Part shown: piece after piece, positions 24,408 to 32,648 of the stretch
Numbering within the stretch: position 1 is the stretch's first letter
Layout of the letters: every line of letters starts with the position of its first letter
DNA from: JACCTU01 sp963848525
Lineage (GTDB): Bacteria; Actinomycetota; Thermoleophilia; Gaiellales; Gaiellaceae
Reading direction: 5' to 3'
Assembly (NCBI GenBank): GCA_963848525.1
Contig: CAWKDZ010000001.1
Location: forward strand, 1 to 64,000
DNA length: 64,000 nt
Notes under the pieces: generated by a model
Database searches by the model: none
What the model saw: only the letters and a program-made list of their open reading frames with translations
What the model was told of the DNA's origin: nothing
Position numbers and translations under genes: made by a program

Positions 24408-25587
24408 AGAACCGCAGCAGCGCGCCGATCCCCTCGACGGGACCGAGGTCGACGCTGTAGCGGACCGCGAGCAGGGCGCCGCCGTTCTCGACCGTCCGGT
24501 GCACTGCGAGGTCGAAGCCCGAGTCGCGCGGCTCGAGGGTGGCCGAGTCGAGGGGGCAGGCACCGCCGCCGAGCGACGCACGTCCGCAGCGCGGGCACTC
24601 GTACGCGGGCCTGTTCACGCCTTCGTTGTAGAGCAGCAGCTCGACGCGCGCATCTGACGCCGCCTCGAGCGTCTCCTGCCACCCGGACGCCGCGCGGCCG
24701 TCCTTGGCGGCCTCCTCGCGCCAGCGGTCGAGTTCCTCGCGCTCGTCCGCGGCATGCGCCTCGTCGAGGAGCGGCTGGACGAGCTCGAGCAGGTCGTTGG
24801 AGCTCGCGTGGGCTTCGGCCTCGGTCGTCGCGACGACGGCCGACCTCGCCTCCTGCGGGAGCGTGTCGAGGAACTCGGCGCGCGTCTCCTCGGCGGCGAC
24901 GACGACGACCTTCGGCGTGCGCATACGCCGAACGGCGCGGTCGAGCTCGGAGGCGACGTCGCGCAGGTGCTCAGCGACGAGGTTCTCGATGTGGCGCTGG
25001 TAGTTGGCCTGCGACCAGCCGCCCTGGTCGTGGCGCCCGGGCTGCTCCTCGGTCTTGTCGACGACCTCCTCGAGCCTGCCTCCCCGCAGGCGGAAGAGCT
25101 GCCCGCGCTCGCGGCCGACGAACGCGACGATCGCGCCGTCACCGCGTCCGACGAGCGGCGCGAGCGGTGCGAGGTGGAACGTCCGCGCGAGCTCGAAGAC
25201 GTCCGGCACAGGGTGCGCGAGCGCGAGCGGGTCCCAGAAGTCGCCGGCGGCGAACACGGCGTATCCGCGCGCGCCCTCGCGGTTGAACTCGCTGTCGAAG
25301 AACTCCCGGATTCGCGCGAGGTCCCGGTTGACGGCCTTGCGCGCCGCGTGACTGAGCTCGTCGCGTCGCGCGACCTTCTTCTCGGCCTCGGACAGCAGCG
25401 CGTTCAGGTGCGTGTCGACGTCGCGAGCGGTCGGCACTGTCGCCGGGTCGAGATCGAGGTAGAGGCTGAGGGCGCAACCGTCGTCCGAGCGGAAGCCGGC
25501 GAGGTCGCGAAGTCGGTTCCAGGTCAGCGTCTCGGCTATGACTCCCCCATTGCCCGAGCCGGGCGATTGTAGTCGTACGCTCTCCAT
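24406..25587 (-). CDS. Vms1/Ankzf1-like (baeRF) eRF1-fold protein with C-terminal zinc ribbon
   Basis: 393 residues from ATG 25587. The family of bacterial archaeo-eukaryotic release-factor-like proteins is suggested by the N-terminal LSLYLDLDPATVPTARDVD, a central strand region (RGDGAIVAFVGRERGQLFRL), the loop GGWSQANYQRHIENLVAEHL at the place of the catalytic Gln loop of Vms1, and VVVVAAEETRAEFLDTLP. The C-terminus has a Cys-x2-Cys ... Cys zinc ribbon (YECPRCGRASLGGGACPLD). Relatives release stalled peptidyl-tRNA or act on ribosomes; hydrolytic activity here is inferred. Its start directly abuts that of the divergent DUF488 gene. Confidence 0.75.
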   Translation of the reverse strand: MESVRLQSPGSGNGGVIAETLTWNRLRDLAGFRSDDGCALSLYLDLDPATVPTARDVDTHLNALLSEAEKKVARRDELSHAARKAVNRDLARIREFFDSEFNREGARGYAVFAAGDFWDPLALAHPVPDVFELARTFHLAPLAPLVGRGDGAIVAFVGRERGQLFRLRGGRLEEVVDKTEEQPGRHDQGGWSQANYQRHIENLVAEHLRDVASELDRAVRRMRTPKVVVVAAEETRAEFLDTLPQEARSAVVATTEAEAHASSNDLLELVQPLLDEAHAADEREELDRWREEAAKDGRAASGWQETLEAASDARVELLLYNEGVNRPAYECPRCGRASLGGGACPLDSATLEPRDSGFDLAVHRTVENGGALLAVRYSVDLGPVEGIGALLRF

Positions 25588-26106
25588 ATGATCGTCTTCA
25601 CCGTCGGCCACGGCGTGCGCCCGCTCGACGAGCTGGTCGCGACGGTGGTCGACGCCGGTGTCGGGACGCTCGTCGACGTGCGCCGCTTCCCCGGCTCACG
25701 GAGAAACCCTCAGTTCAACCAGGGGCCGCTCGCGGGCGCGCTCGAGCAGGCCGGCGTCGCGTACCGCCACGCCGTCGAGCTGGGCGGACGCCGCGCCGAC
25801 GAGCCGGGCGAGGAGCGGTTCGGGTGCCTCCGCGTCGCGGCCTTCCGGAGCTACGCCGCGCGCATGGGCACGCCGGAGTGGCAGGAGGCGCTGGCGGGCG
25901 AGCTCGGGCAGGAGGCACCCTGCTTCATGTGCGCAGAGAGCAACTGGACGCGCTGCCACCGCCGCCTGATCGCCGAGCTGCTGACCGCGCGCGGGCACAC
26001 CGTCGTCCACCTGTTGGCGCCCGGCCGGCGCGAGCCGCACCGCGTCTGGGACGAGGCCGAGACGCGCGACGGCAGGCTCTATCTCTGCGGGTCGCTGGTG
26101 GCCTGA
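25588..26106 (+). CDS. DUF488 family protein
   Basis: 172 residues. The motif TVGHGVRPLDELVATVV, the strand VDVRRFPGSRRNPQFN, and the C-terminal CMFCAESNWTRCHRRLIAE are the hallmarks of DUF488, whose conserved Cys-Ala-Glu and Cys-His-Arg suggest a metal or nucleotide site. Function is unknown. ATG 25588 follows TACGCT by 6 nt, so the transcript is probably leaderless. It diverges with no gap from the Vms1-like gene. Confidence 0.88.
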   Translation: MIVFTVGHGVRPLDELVATVVDAGVGTLVDVRRFPGSRRNPQFNQGPLAGALEQAGVAYRHAVELGGRRADEPGEERFGCLRVAAFRSYAARMGTPEWQEALAGELGQEAPCFMCAESNWTRCHRRLIAELLTARGHTVVHLLAPGRREPHRVWDEAETRDGRLYLCGSLVA

Positions 26107-26146
26107 CCGGAACACCCATCCGGCCCGTAGCGTTGAATACAACGAG

Positions 26147-27112
26147 ATGGAAACACGCGATGTGATCGTGATCGGCGGCGGCCCCGCGGGCTTCACCGCG
26201 GCGCTGTACGCCGCTCGCGCAGACCTGAATCCGCTCGTGATCGAGGGCTTCCAGTGGGGCGGCCAGCTGATGATCACGAGCGACGTGGAGAACTACCCGG
26301 GCTACGCCGACGGCGTGCTCGGGCCGGCGATGATGGCCGACTTCCGCCGCCAGGCGGAGCGCTTCGGCGCGGAGTTCATCACTGACGACGTGACGCGGGT
26401 GGACTTCTCGGAGCGACCGTTCGGCGTCTGGGTCGGAGACGAGGAGTACCGTGCCCGCACGGTGATCGTGGCGACGGGCGCGAGCGCCCGCCAGCTCGGG
26501 CTCGAGTCGGAGGTCGCGCTCCAGGGGCGCGGCGTCACCTACTGCGCGACCTGCGACGGGTCTTTCTACCGCGACAAGGAGGTCGTCGTCGTCGGCGGCG
26601 GCGACTCGGCGATGGAGGAGGCGCTGTTCCTGACGCGGTTCGCCACGAAGGTGACGATCGTCCACCGGCGGCACGAGTTCCGCGCGTCGCAGATCATGGA
26701 GAACCGCGCCCGCGAGCACGAGCGGGTCGAGTTCCTGACCCCGTACGTCGTCGAGGAGGTGCTCGGCGTCGAGGGCGGCAAGCTCTCCGGCGTCCGGCTC
26801 AGGAACGTCGACACCGACGAGACGCTCGACTATGACACCGACGGGCTCTTCGTCGCGATCGGGCACGACCCGACCACGAAGCTCTTCCTCGACTGGCTCG
26901 ACCACGACGAGAACGGCTACCTGACCACCCAGCCGCACTCGACCGAGACGAACATCCCGGGGGTCTTCGCCGTCGGCGACGTGCAGGACCACGTCTACCG
27001 CCAGGCCGTGACCGCCGCCGGCTCGGGCTGCATGGGCGCACTCGACGCGGAGCGGTTCCTCGCCGCCGCCGAGGGGCACGTCCACGAAGCGCTGACTGCG
27101 CCCCGCGCCTAG
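26147..27112 (+). CDS. trxB: Thioredoxin reductase
   Basis: 321 residues. FAD-binding VIVIGGGPAGFTAALYAAR at the N-terminus, the redox-active CATC (Cys133, Cys136) in GVTYCATCDGSFYRDK, the NADPH-binding VVVVGGGDSAMEEALFL, and the C-terminal FAD motif GVFAVGDVQDHVYRQAVTAA are all present. It reduces thioredoxin with NADPH. No thioredoxin gene is adjacent. ATG 26147 is the only start ahead of the FAD motif. Confidence 0.96.
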   Translation: METRDVIVIGGGPAGFTAALYAARADLNPLVIEGFQWGGQLMITSDVENYPGYADGVLGPAMMADFRRQAERFGAEFITDDVTRVDFSERPFGVWVGDEEYRARTVIVATGASARQLGLESEVALQGRGVTYCATCDGSFYRDKEVVVVGGGDSAMEEALFLTRFATKVTIVHRRHEFRASQIMENRAREHERVEFLTPYVVEEVLGVEGGKLSGVRLRNVDTDETLDYDTDGLFVAIGHDPTTKLFLDWLDHDENGYLTTQPHSTETNIPGVFAVGDVQDHVYRQAVTAAGSGCMGALDAERFLAAAEGHVHEALTAPRA

Positions 27113-27145
27113 TACCAGCCGCCGCCGGCGTTAGCCTCGGTCGCC

Positions 27146-28078
27146 GTGGCGATCGCGGGCGAGTGGATCGACCTGCTCGATCCGACCGAGGACGAGCTCA
27201 GGCGGCGCACGCCCGTCGAGCTCCACCCCCGCGCGCTGGTGGAGCTGCTCGCGCCGTCGCGCACCCCGCGCGAGGTCCGGCCCGTGATCGAGGGCCACGG
27301 CGACTACGTGTTCGGTCTCCTGCTCCCGGCCGTCGCGGTGCCGGCGGAGGACCGCGTCTACTACCAGGAGGTCGCGTTCGTGCTCGCCCGCGACCGGCTC
27401 CTGACGGTGCGCAAGACACCGCCGAACGGCGCGGCGTTCGACATCGAGCCGCTCCGCGCCGTCGCCGACGCCCGCGACGACCTGCCGCCGGGGATGGCCG
27501 CCTACCACCTCACCGACGACGTGGCGGAGACGTATTTCGACCTGCTCGACGCGCTCAGCGACGAGATCGACGAGCTGGAAGAGCAGGTCGGGACCTGGCA
27601 GCCGCCGCACGTCCAGCGGCATCTGGCCGGGCTCCGGCACGACCTGCTCGACATCCGCCGCGTCGTCGCTCCGATGCGCGACGCCGTCCGCGGCGTCGTC
27701 GACGGACGGACCGACCTCGAAGGTCGCGCCGTCTTTCGGCGCGAGGTCTTCCCGCGCGAGGTCGAGCTGTACTTCGCCAGCGTCTACGACAAGCTCCTGC
27801 GCGCGTCCGAGTCGCTCGACTTCGCCCGCGACCTGCTCTCCGCCGCGCGGGAGTACCACCAGACGCGGCTCGCGAACGACCAGAACCGCGTGGTCAAGAC
27901 GCTCACGGTGATCGCGTCGCTCGTGCTGCTGCCGACGTTCATCGTCGGTGTCTACGGCCAGAACTTCGACAACATCCCCGAGCTGCACTGGGGGCAGGGT
28001 TACGCCTTCTCGTGGGGGCTGATCGTCGCATCGACGATCGTCCAGCTCGCGTTCTTCCGCTGGCGCCGCTGGATCTGA
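27146..28078 (+). CDS. corA: CorA-family divalent-metal transporter
   Basis: 310 residues. A long alpha/beta cytoplasmic domain (VSDGYVFGLLLP-like region, DLLDALSDEIDELEEQV) leads to two C-terminal membrane helices: about 255-275 (LTVIASLVLLPTFIVGVYGQNF) and 288-305. The loop after the first helix is YGQNF, in place of the canonical YGMNF; Gln at this spot is seen in other actinobacterial CorA-like proteins and leaves the Gly-x-Asn selectivity motif intact. GTG 27146 follows TAGCCT by 8 nt. Mg2+ or Co2+ is the likely cargo. Confidence 0.9.
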   Translation: MAIAGEWIDLLDPTEDELRRRTPVELHPRALVELLAPSRTPREVRPVIEGHGDYVFGLLLPAVAVPAEDRVYYQEVAFVLARDRLLTVRKTPPNGAAFDIEPLRAVADARDDLPPGMAAYHLTDDVAETYFDLLDALSDEIDELEEQVGTWQPPHVQRHLAGLRHDLLDIRRVVAPMRDAVRGVVDGRTDLEGRAVFRREVFPREVELYFASVYDKLLRASESLDFARDLLSAAREYHQTRLANDQNRVVKTLTVIASLVLLPTFIVGVYGQNFDNIPELHWGQGYAFSWGLIVASTIVQLAFFRWRRWI

Positions 28079-28099
28079 AGCCGCGGCTACGATCGCCGC

Positions 28100-28546
28100 G
28101 TGCCGTACTTCATCTGCCCGAACTGCCAGAACCGCTCGATCGACCACGACGGGCTCGAGGGCCTGTCGCAACAGGCCGCGACCTGCCAGCGCTGCGGCTT
28201 CGGCTTCCTGTTCGAGCTGCTCGACGACTACTACCCCGCGCCTGGAGCGGGGTTCGTGGTCTGCGATCGCGAGGCCCGCATCATCGCCGCCGGGCGCGGC
28301 GTCTTCGAGCTGACGGGCTACCGCGACCCCGACCTGCTCGGGCACGACCTGCTCGAGGCGCTCGGGCTCGACGGGCACAACGGCGACGCGCACCCGGCCT
28401 CGGTCGCGCTCGAGTGGGGCGTGCGGAGGCTCGGGGAACGGCTGGAGCTGCGGACTCGCGCCGGGATCTCGAAGACGGTCACCGCCGACTTCTTCCCCGC
28501 GTACGACGCGGACGGTGGGCTGCTCGTCGTGCTCGCGCCTCGGTGA
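28100..28546 (+). CDS. Zinc-ribbon plus PAS-domain protein
   Basis: 148 residues in two parts: an N-terminal four-cysteine ribbon (CPNC ... CQRCGFGF) and a PAS-like sensor (GFVVCDREARIIAAGRGVFE, LTGYRDPDLLGHDLLEALGL). No output domain, so it may act by protein contact. GTG 28100 follows TACGAT by 6 nt. Its TGA overlaps the GTG of the FAD oxidoreductase (GTGA), implying coupled translation and perhaps redox sensing for that enzyme; that link is inference. Short ribbon-PAS proteins are common in this group without known function. Confidence 0.75.
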   Translation: MPYFICPNCQNRSIDHDGLEGLSQQAATCQRCGFGFLFELLDDYYPAPGAGFVVCDREARIIAAGRGVFELTGYRDPDLLGHDLLEALGLDGHNGDAHPASVALEWGVRRLGERLELRTRAGISKTVTADFFPAYDADGGLLVVLAPR

Positions 28547-29704
28547 CCGAGCGCGCCGACGTCGTCGTCGTCGGCGGCGGCGTCATGGGCGCCGCGATTG
28601 CGTGCGAGCTCGCCGAGCGGGGCTCGGCCGTGCTGCTGCTCGAGCGCGACTCGCTCTGCGCCGGCCCGACGCGCCACTCCACGGCGATCGTGCGGCTCCA
28701 CTACACGCAGGCGCTGCTCGTGCGGATGGCGGCGCTCGGGCTCGACGTCTACCGCGGCTTCGAGGACCGCTACGGAACGAGCGCAGGGTTCACGCGCTGC
28801 GGGATGCTCTTCGGCGTCGCCGAGGCCGAGCGCGAGACGCTCGCCGCCAACGTCGAGGTCGGGCTCGCGGAAGGCGCCGTCACCGCGCTCGTCTCGGACG
28901 ACGAGGTGCGGGAGATCGACGCGCGCGTGCGCGCGGACGGGCTCGCGTTCTGCTTCGAGCCCGAGGCGGGCTATTGCGACCCGTACCTCGCGACGGCGGG
29001 GTTCGCGGCTGCCGCGGTCCGCGCGGGCGCGCGGGTCGAGGAGAGCGCCGAGGTGACGGCGCTCGGCGACGGCTTCGCCGAGACCGCGCTCGGCCGCGTC
29101 GAGGCCGGCGCGGTCGTCGTCGCCGCGGGACCCTGGTCGGCGCCGCTCGTCAGCGCCGCTCGGCTACGAGCTCCCGATCGCCTCTGCGCCGGCCGAAGTC
29201 GGGCGCTACCGCCTCCCGGACCGCTTCGGGCCGCCGCCGCCGGCGGTCGCCGACTTCACGGGCATGCAGTTCTACTTCCGCCCCGCGGAGCCCGGCGTCC
29301 TCGAGGTCGGCTCGCTCGCGCCCGAACATGCCGAGCACCCGGTCGACCCGGACGAACCGGTCGAGGGCGCGAGGCTCGAGACGCTGCGCGCGTACGAGGA
29401 CGCGCTCGCGAACAGGCTCGAGCACGCCGCCGGCGGCCACTGGCGCGGCGCCTGGACGGGCATCTACGACGTGACGCCGGACTGGGAGCCGGTGATCGAC
29501 TGCGTTCCGGGCACGGAGCGCACGTTCGTCGCCGCAGGCTTCTCCGGCCACGGGTTCAAGCTCGCGCCCGCGGTCGGCGTCTCGATCGCGGAGCTCGTCC
29601 TCGAAGGGACGGCCTCGACGTTCGACGTGTCGCTGCTCGCGGCCGACCGCTTCGCCCGCGGGGAGCTCGTCGCCGCGCGCTACGGCTATTCAGTCCTCGG
29701 TTAG
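28543..29704 (+). pseudogene. FAD-dependent amino-acid/sarcosine oxidase-like protein (DAO family), frameshifted
   Basis: From GTG 28543 the N-terminal DAO fold is clear: ADVVVVGGGVMGAAIACELA, STAIVRLHYTQ, CFEPEAGYCDPYLATAGF, VVVAAGPWSAPLVSA. At about 29157 the frame moves by one base; the second half (LGYELPIASAPAEVG, MQFYFRPAEPGVLEV, YDVTPDWEPVIDC, AAGFSGHGFKLAPAVG) runs in the next frame to 29704. Deleting one C from the CC at 29156-29157 joins them into 386 residues, standard for sarcosine/glycine oxidase-like enzymes. Probably an assembly insertion. The 3' end overlaps the convergent SGNH hydrolase by 4 bp. Confidence 0.8.
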
Positions 29705-30516
29705 CCGGTCGCGAACGCGAACGTCGCCGCCCACGTCACGTTCGCGAGCTTCGCCTGCCCGGAGACGGACGGGTGGAAGTAGTCGCGCGACGACACGTCG
29801 CTCCGCACGAACGCCGTGTTGAAGACCGCGTTGCCGTCGAACCGGCACAGGAAGTAGACGGCGCAGACCTCGGCGAGCTGCGTGTTGTAGTCGATGTTCC
29901 GCTGGCGGACGCGGTTGCGCCTGGCGACGTCGGCCGCCGCGTTCGAGCCGGCGTTGGCGAGCATCGACTGGCAGATCCCGGCGAGCGACCAGACGAAGCG
30001 AGCGGAGAAGCTGTCGCGGTAGATCGCCCAGAGGTTGTAGACGTTCGGAACGCTGGCGACGAACACGCGCGCGTTCGGCAGGCCCGCGGCGAGGGTCGCC
30101 AGCCCCTGCTCGAACTGCGAGCGGAACGTCGCGACTGGTGTCATCCCGGCTTCGCTCGAGGCGCAGACGTCGTTCGCGCCCATCAGGATCGTCACGTACT
30201 CGACGCCCTGCGCGACCGCCTGCTGAGCCTGGCCGTTGAGGTCGCCCATGTCGGCGCCCGTGACGGCGAAGTTGGCGTTCCGCCCGGCGATCGCCGGGTT
30301 CGCGGCGAGGATGCGCCGGTAGTGGCTGTTGACCGTCGTGTTCGTGCCGGTCGACCACGACGCGGCGGGACAGTCCACGAACGGGAACGAGCAGTCGTTG
30401 AACCCTCGCGTGATCGAGTCGCCCGTCGACGCCATCGAGTTCGGGTACGCAGCCCACGAGGCGCCTGCGAACGCGAGCGCGATGACGGCTCCGACGACGA
30501 GAGCCAGACCCCTCAC
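29701..30516 (-). CDS. Secreted SGNH/GDSL hydrolase
   Basis: 271 residues with a signal peptide (GLALVVGAVIALAFAGASWA). SGNH blocks: STGDSITRGF (nucleophile Ser), the Gly of FAVTGADMGDL, ILMGANDVC (block III Asn) and SSRDYFHPSVSG (block V Asp and His). Six cysteines in the mature chain probably form disulfides. It should act as an extracellular esterase or lipase. Its GTG overlaps the stop of the endonuclease III gene (GTGA), so it is cotranslated with a DNA-repair operon, an odd placement for an exported enzyme. Confidence 0.88.
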   Translation of the reverse strand: MRGLALVVGAVIALAFAGASWAAYPNSMASTGDSITRGFNDCSFPFVDCPAASWSTGTNTTVNSHYRRILAANPAIAGRNANFAVTGADMGDLNGQAQQAVAQGVEYVTILMGANDVCASSEAGMTPVATFRSQFEQGLATLAAGLPNARVFVASVPNVYNLWAIYRDSFSARFVWSLAGICQSMLANAGSNAAADVARRNRVRQRNIDYNTQLAEVCAVYFLCRFDGNAVFNTAFVRSDVSSRDYFHPSVSGQAKLANVTWAATFAFATG

Positions 30517-31217
30517 GGGTGCATCTTCCCACTCCCGGGCGGCTCCGTCCAGACCCTCGCGCTCGGGCAGAGGTCGTTGACCACGCACTCGCCGCACCGT
30601 GGCGCCCTCGCGTCGCAGACCCGCCGGCCGTGCCAGATCAGCAGGTGCGGGAAGCGCCCCCAGTCCGCCCGCGGCACGAGCCGGATCAGATCCCGCTCGA
30701 TCTTGACCGGGTCCTCCCGGCGCGTGAAACCGAGCCGCTGGGAGAGGCGGCGCACGTGCGTGTCGACGACGACCCCCTGTGGGTGCCCGAGCTCGGCCGC
30801 GACGACGTTGGCGGTCTTGCGGGCGACCCCGGGAAGCCGGAGCAGCTCGTCGAGAGTCGTCGGCACCTCGCCGCCGAACTCCTCCAGCAGCATCTGCATC
30901 GTCCCGCGGATCGACCGGGTCTTCTGCCGGTAGAAGCCCGTCGCGTAGATGTCGCGCTCGAGCTCCTCGGGCGCCACGGCGAGGTAGTCCTCCGGGCGCC
31001 GGTACTTCTCGAACAGCTTCGTCGTGACGCGGTTGACGTTCACGTCGGTCGTCTGCGCGGAGAGCATCACGGACACGAGCAGCTCGACCGGCGTGCGGAA
31101 CCTCAGCGCGATCGTCGCGTCCTCGTGCTCGTTCGCGAGGCGGTCGACGATCGGGCCGACGCGGTTCCGCTTCGGGCCGACGCGCCGTCGCGCCTCTTGG
31201 ACGAAGCTACGGGCCAC
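30513..31217 (-). CDS. nth: Endonuclease III
   Basis: 234 residues, a DNA glycosylase/AP lyase that removes oxidised pyrimidines. The helix-hairpin-helix LLRLPGVARKTANVV contains the catalytic lysine, VDTHVRRLSQRLGF holds the catalytic aspartate, and the C-terminal CDARAPRCGECVVNDLC binds a [4Fe-4S] cluster with the usual Cys-x6-Cys-x2-Cys-x5-Cys spacing. GTG 31217 overlaps the upstream phosphoesterase by 11 bp. It is fifth in the AddB-led operon. Confidence 0.95.
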   Translation of the reverse strand: MARSFVQEARRRVGPKRNRVGPIVDRLANEHEDATIALRFRTPVELLVSVMLSAQTTDVNVNRVTTKLFEKYRRPEDYLAVAPEELERDIYATGFYRQKTRSIRGTMQMLLEEFGGEVPTTLDELLRLPGVARKTANVVAAELGHPQGVVVDTHVRRLSQRLGFTRREDPVKIERDLIRLVPRADWGRFPHLLIWHGRRVCDARAPRCGECVVNDLCPSARVWTEPPGSGKMHP

Positions 31218-31920
31218 GGCCCGCGTTTCGCTCGTGTGTCGCGATCACCTCCTCGCGCGGCAGCGGGTCGAGCAGCGACGGGCCGAGATAGTCGAACAGG
31301 CCGGGCAGCCCGGTCGCCTCGAGACGCGTCACCGCGGCACGCACGTCGTACTCGCTCCGACGCAGCTCGACGTCCGGGCCTAGCAACGCCCAGAAGGCAC
31401 CGGCCCGCCCTTCGTACGGCAGCCCCACGCTGCCCGCGTTGACGAAACGCACGTCGCCGACGACGCGGTCGAACTGCTGGTGCGTGTGCCCACCGATCAC
31501 GACATCCGAGCCCGCGCCCCCGACGGCCGCCGCCACGACCTCGTCCGGGGTGGCCACGGTCAGGATCTCCTCGTCGCTGCGAGGCGACGCGTGACAGAAG
31601 AGCACGCGGCCCAGGCCGTCGACCTCCAACGCGAGCTCGCCCGGCCACGCCGCCACCTCGGTGCGCTCAGCCGCGCTCAGCCGGCCGTACATCCAGGCAT
31701 CGGTCTCGTTCGCACGGTCGAGCACGAAGCGGTCCGCGTTCCCCTTGACGAAACGCGCATCCCGCTCGCGCAGCAGCGCGAGGCACTCGGACGGGAGCGG
31801 CCCCGCCACGAGATCGCCGCCCGAGACGATCTCCGTGACGCCGAGGCGGTCGATCTCCGCGAGCACCGCCTCGAGCGCGGGCAGGTTGCCGTGGATGTCG
31901 TAGAGCGCGGCGACGCTCAC
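31207..31920 (-). CDS. Metallophosphoesterase, paralogue 2
   Basis: 237 residues of the calcineurin-like phosphoesterase fold (MJ0936/YfcE type). Metal ligands fall in VAALYDIHGNLPALEAVL, VSGGDLVAGPLP, VKGNADRFVL, FCHASPRSDEE and VIGGHTHQQFDR. It shares about half its residues with the next gene upstream, including VNAGSVGLPYEGR, so the two arose by tandem duplication. GTG 31920 overlaps the previous TAG by one base. Substrate unknown; candidates are phosphodiesters or nucleotides freed during repair. Confidence 0.88.
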   Translation of the reverse strand: MSVAALYDIHGNLPALEAVLAEIDRLGVTEIVSGGDLVAGPLPSECLALLRERDARFVKGNADRFVLDRANETDAWMYGRLSAAERTEVAAWPGELALEVDGLGRVLFCHASPRSDEEILTVATPDEVVAAAVGGAGSDVVIGGHTHQQFDRVVGDVRFVNAGSVGLPYEGRAGAFWALLGPDVELRRSEYDVRAAVTRLEATGLPGLFDYLGPSLLDPLPREEVIATHERNAGRGP

Positions 31921-32648
31921 TAGCCGCCTCTACCGGCAAGCGACTCGAAGAAGCGCGCGACCTCATCCGGCTCGTCGGGCTCGACCAGGCTCTGGCGGTA
32001 GAACTCCTCGGGGTCGGGGAAGCCCCGGTCCGAGGCGAGCGCGAGCAGCTCCTCGACGTCGTATTCGGTACGACGGTGCTCGACGTCCGGACCGAGCAGC
32101 GCCCAGTACGCGCCTCGGCGACCTTCGTACGGGCCGCCGACGCTGCCGGCGTTGACGACGCGCGTCGAACCGACGACGCGATCCGTCTGCATGTGCGTAT
32201 GGCCGACGACGACGACACCTTCCTCGGCCGGAGCCATCATCTCGGTGACGACGTCGTCGGGCGTCAGCGCGGTGAAGATCTCCTCGTCATTCCGGGGCGT
32301 CGCGTGGCAGAACAGCGTCGGCCCGAGCCCGTCGAGCTCCAGCGCGAGCCGCTCCGGCCAGCCGTTCAGCCGTTCCCGCAGCGCGCCGTCGATCGCCTCC
32401 GCCAGCCAGGACCGCCACGGCTCGGGTGCCTTGCTGGCGGGGCCGAAGTTACGGTCGGCGTTTCCTCGGATGAAGCGGACGTCGGCCTCGAGCGCATCGA
32501 GCTTCGCGAGCACTTCCTCCGGCAGCGGGCCGGCGACGACGTCCCCGCCGACGACGATTGCGTCGACCTGCGCCACCTCCACCTCGCGGAGGACGGCCTC
32601 CAGCGCGGGCAGGTTGCCGTGGATGTCGTAGAGCGCCGCGACGCGCAC
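31920..32648 (-). CDS. Metallophosphoesterase, paralogue 1
   Basis: 242 residues with the same metal motifs as its neighbour (AALYDIHGNLPALEAVL, VVGGDVVAGPLP, IRGNADRNFG, FCHATPRNDEE, VVGHTHMQTDR). No membrane or signal segment. GTG 32648 shares its G with the TAG stop of the helicase-nuclease gene, so the genes are translationally coupled. Retention of both copies in an operon with AddAB-like and Nth enzymes suggests distinct substrates in nucleic-acid metabolism; this is inference. Confidence 0.88.
   Translation of the reverse strand: MRVAALYDIHGNLPALEAVLREVEVAQVDAIVVGGDVVAGPLPEEVLAKLDALEADVRFIRGNADRNFGPASKAPEPWRSWLAEAIDGALRERLNGWPERLALELDGLGPTLFCHATPRNDEEIFTALTPDDVVTEMMAPAEEGVVVVGHTHMQTDRVVGSTRVVNAGSVGGPYEGRRGAYWALLGPDVEHRRTEYDVEELLALASDRGFPDPEEFYRQSLVEPDEPDEVARFFESLAGRGG

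Noticed and set aside
27163..30933. Very long plus-strand open frame of over 1200 codons
   Set aside because: Arg/Ala/Pro-rich shadow of corA, the PAS gene, the FAD oxidase and the antisense of the SGNH and nth genes. High GC keeps stops rare in off-frames.
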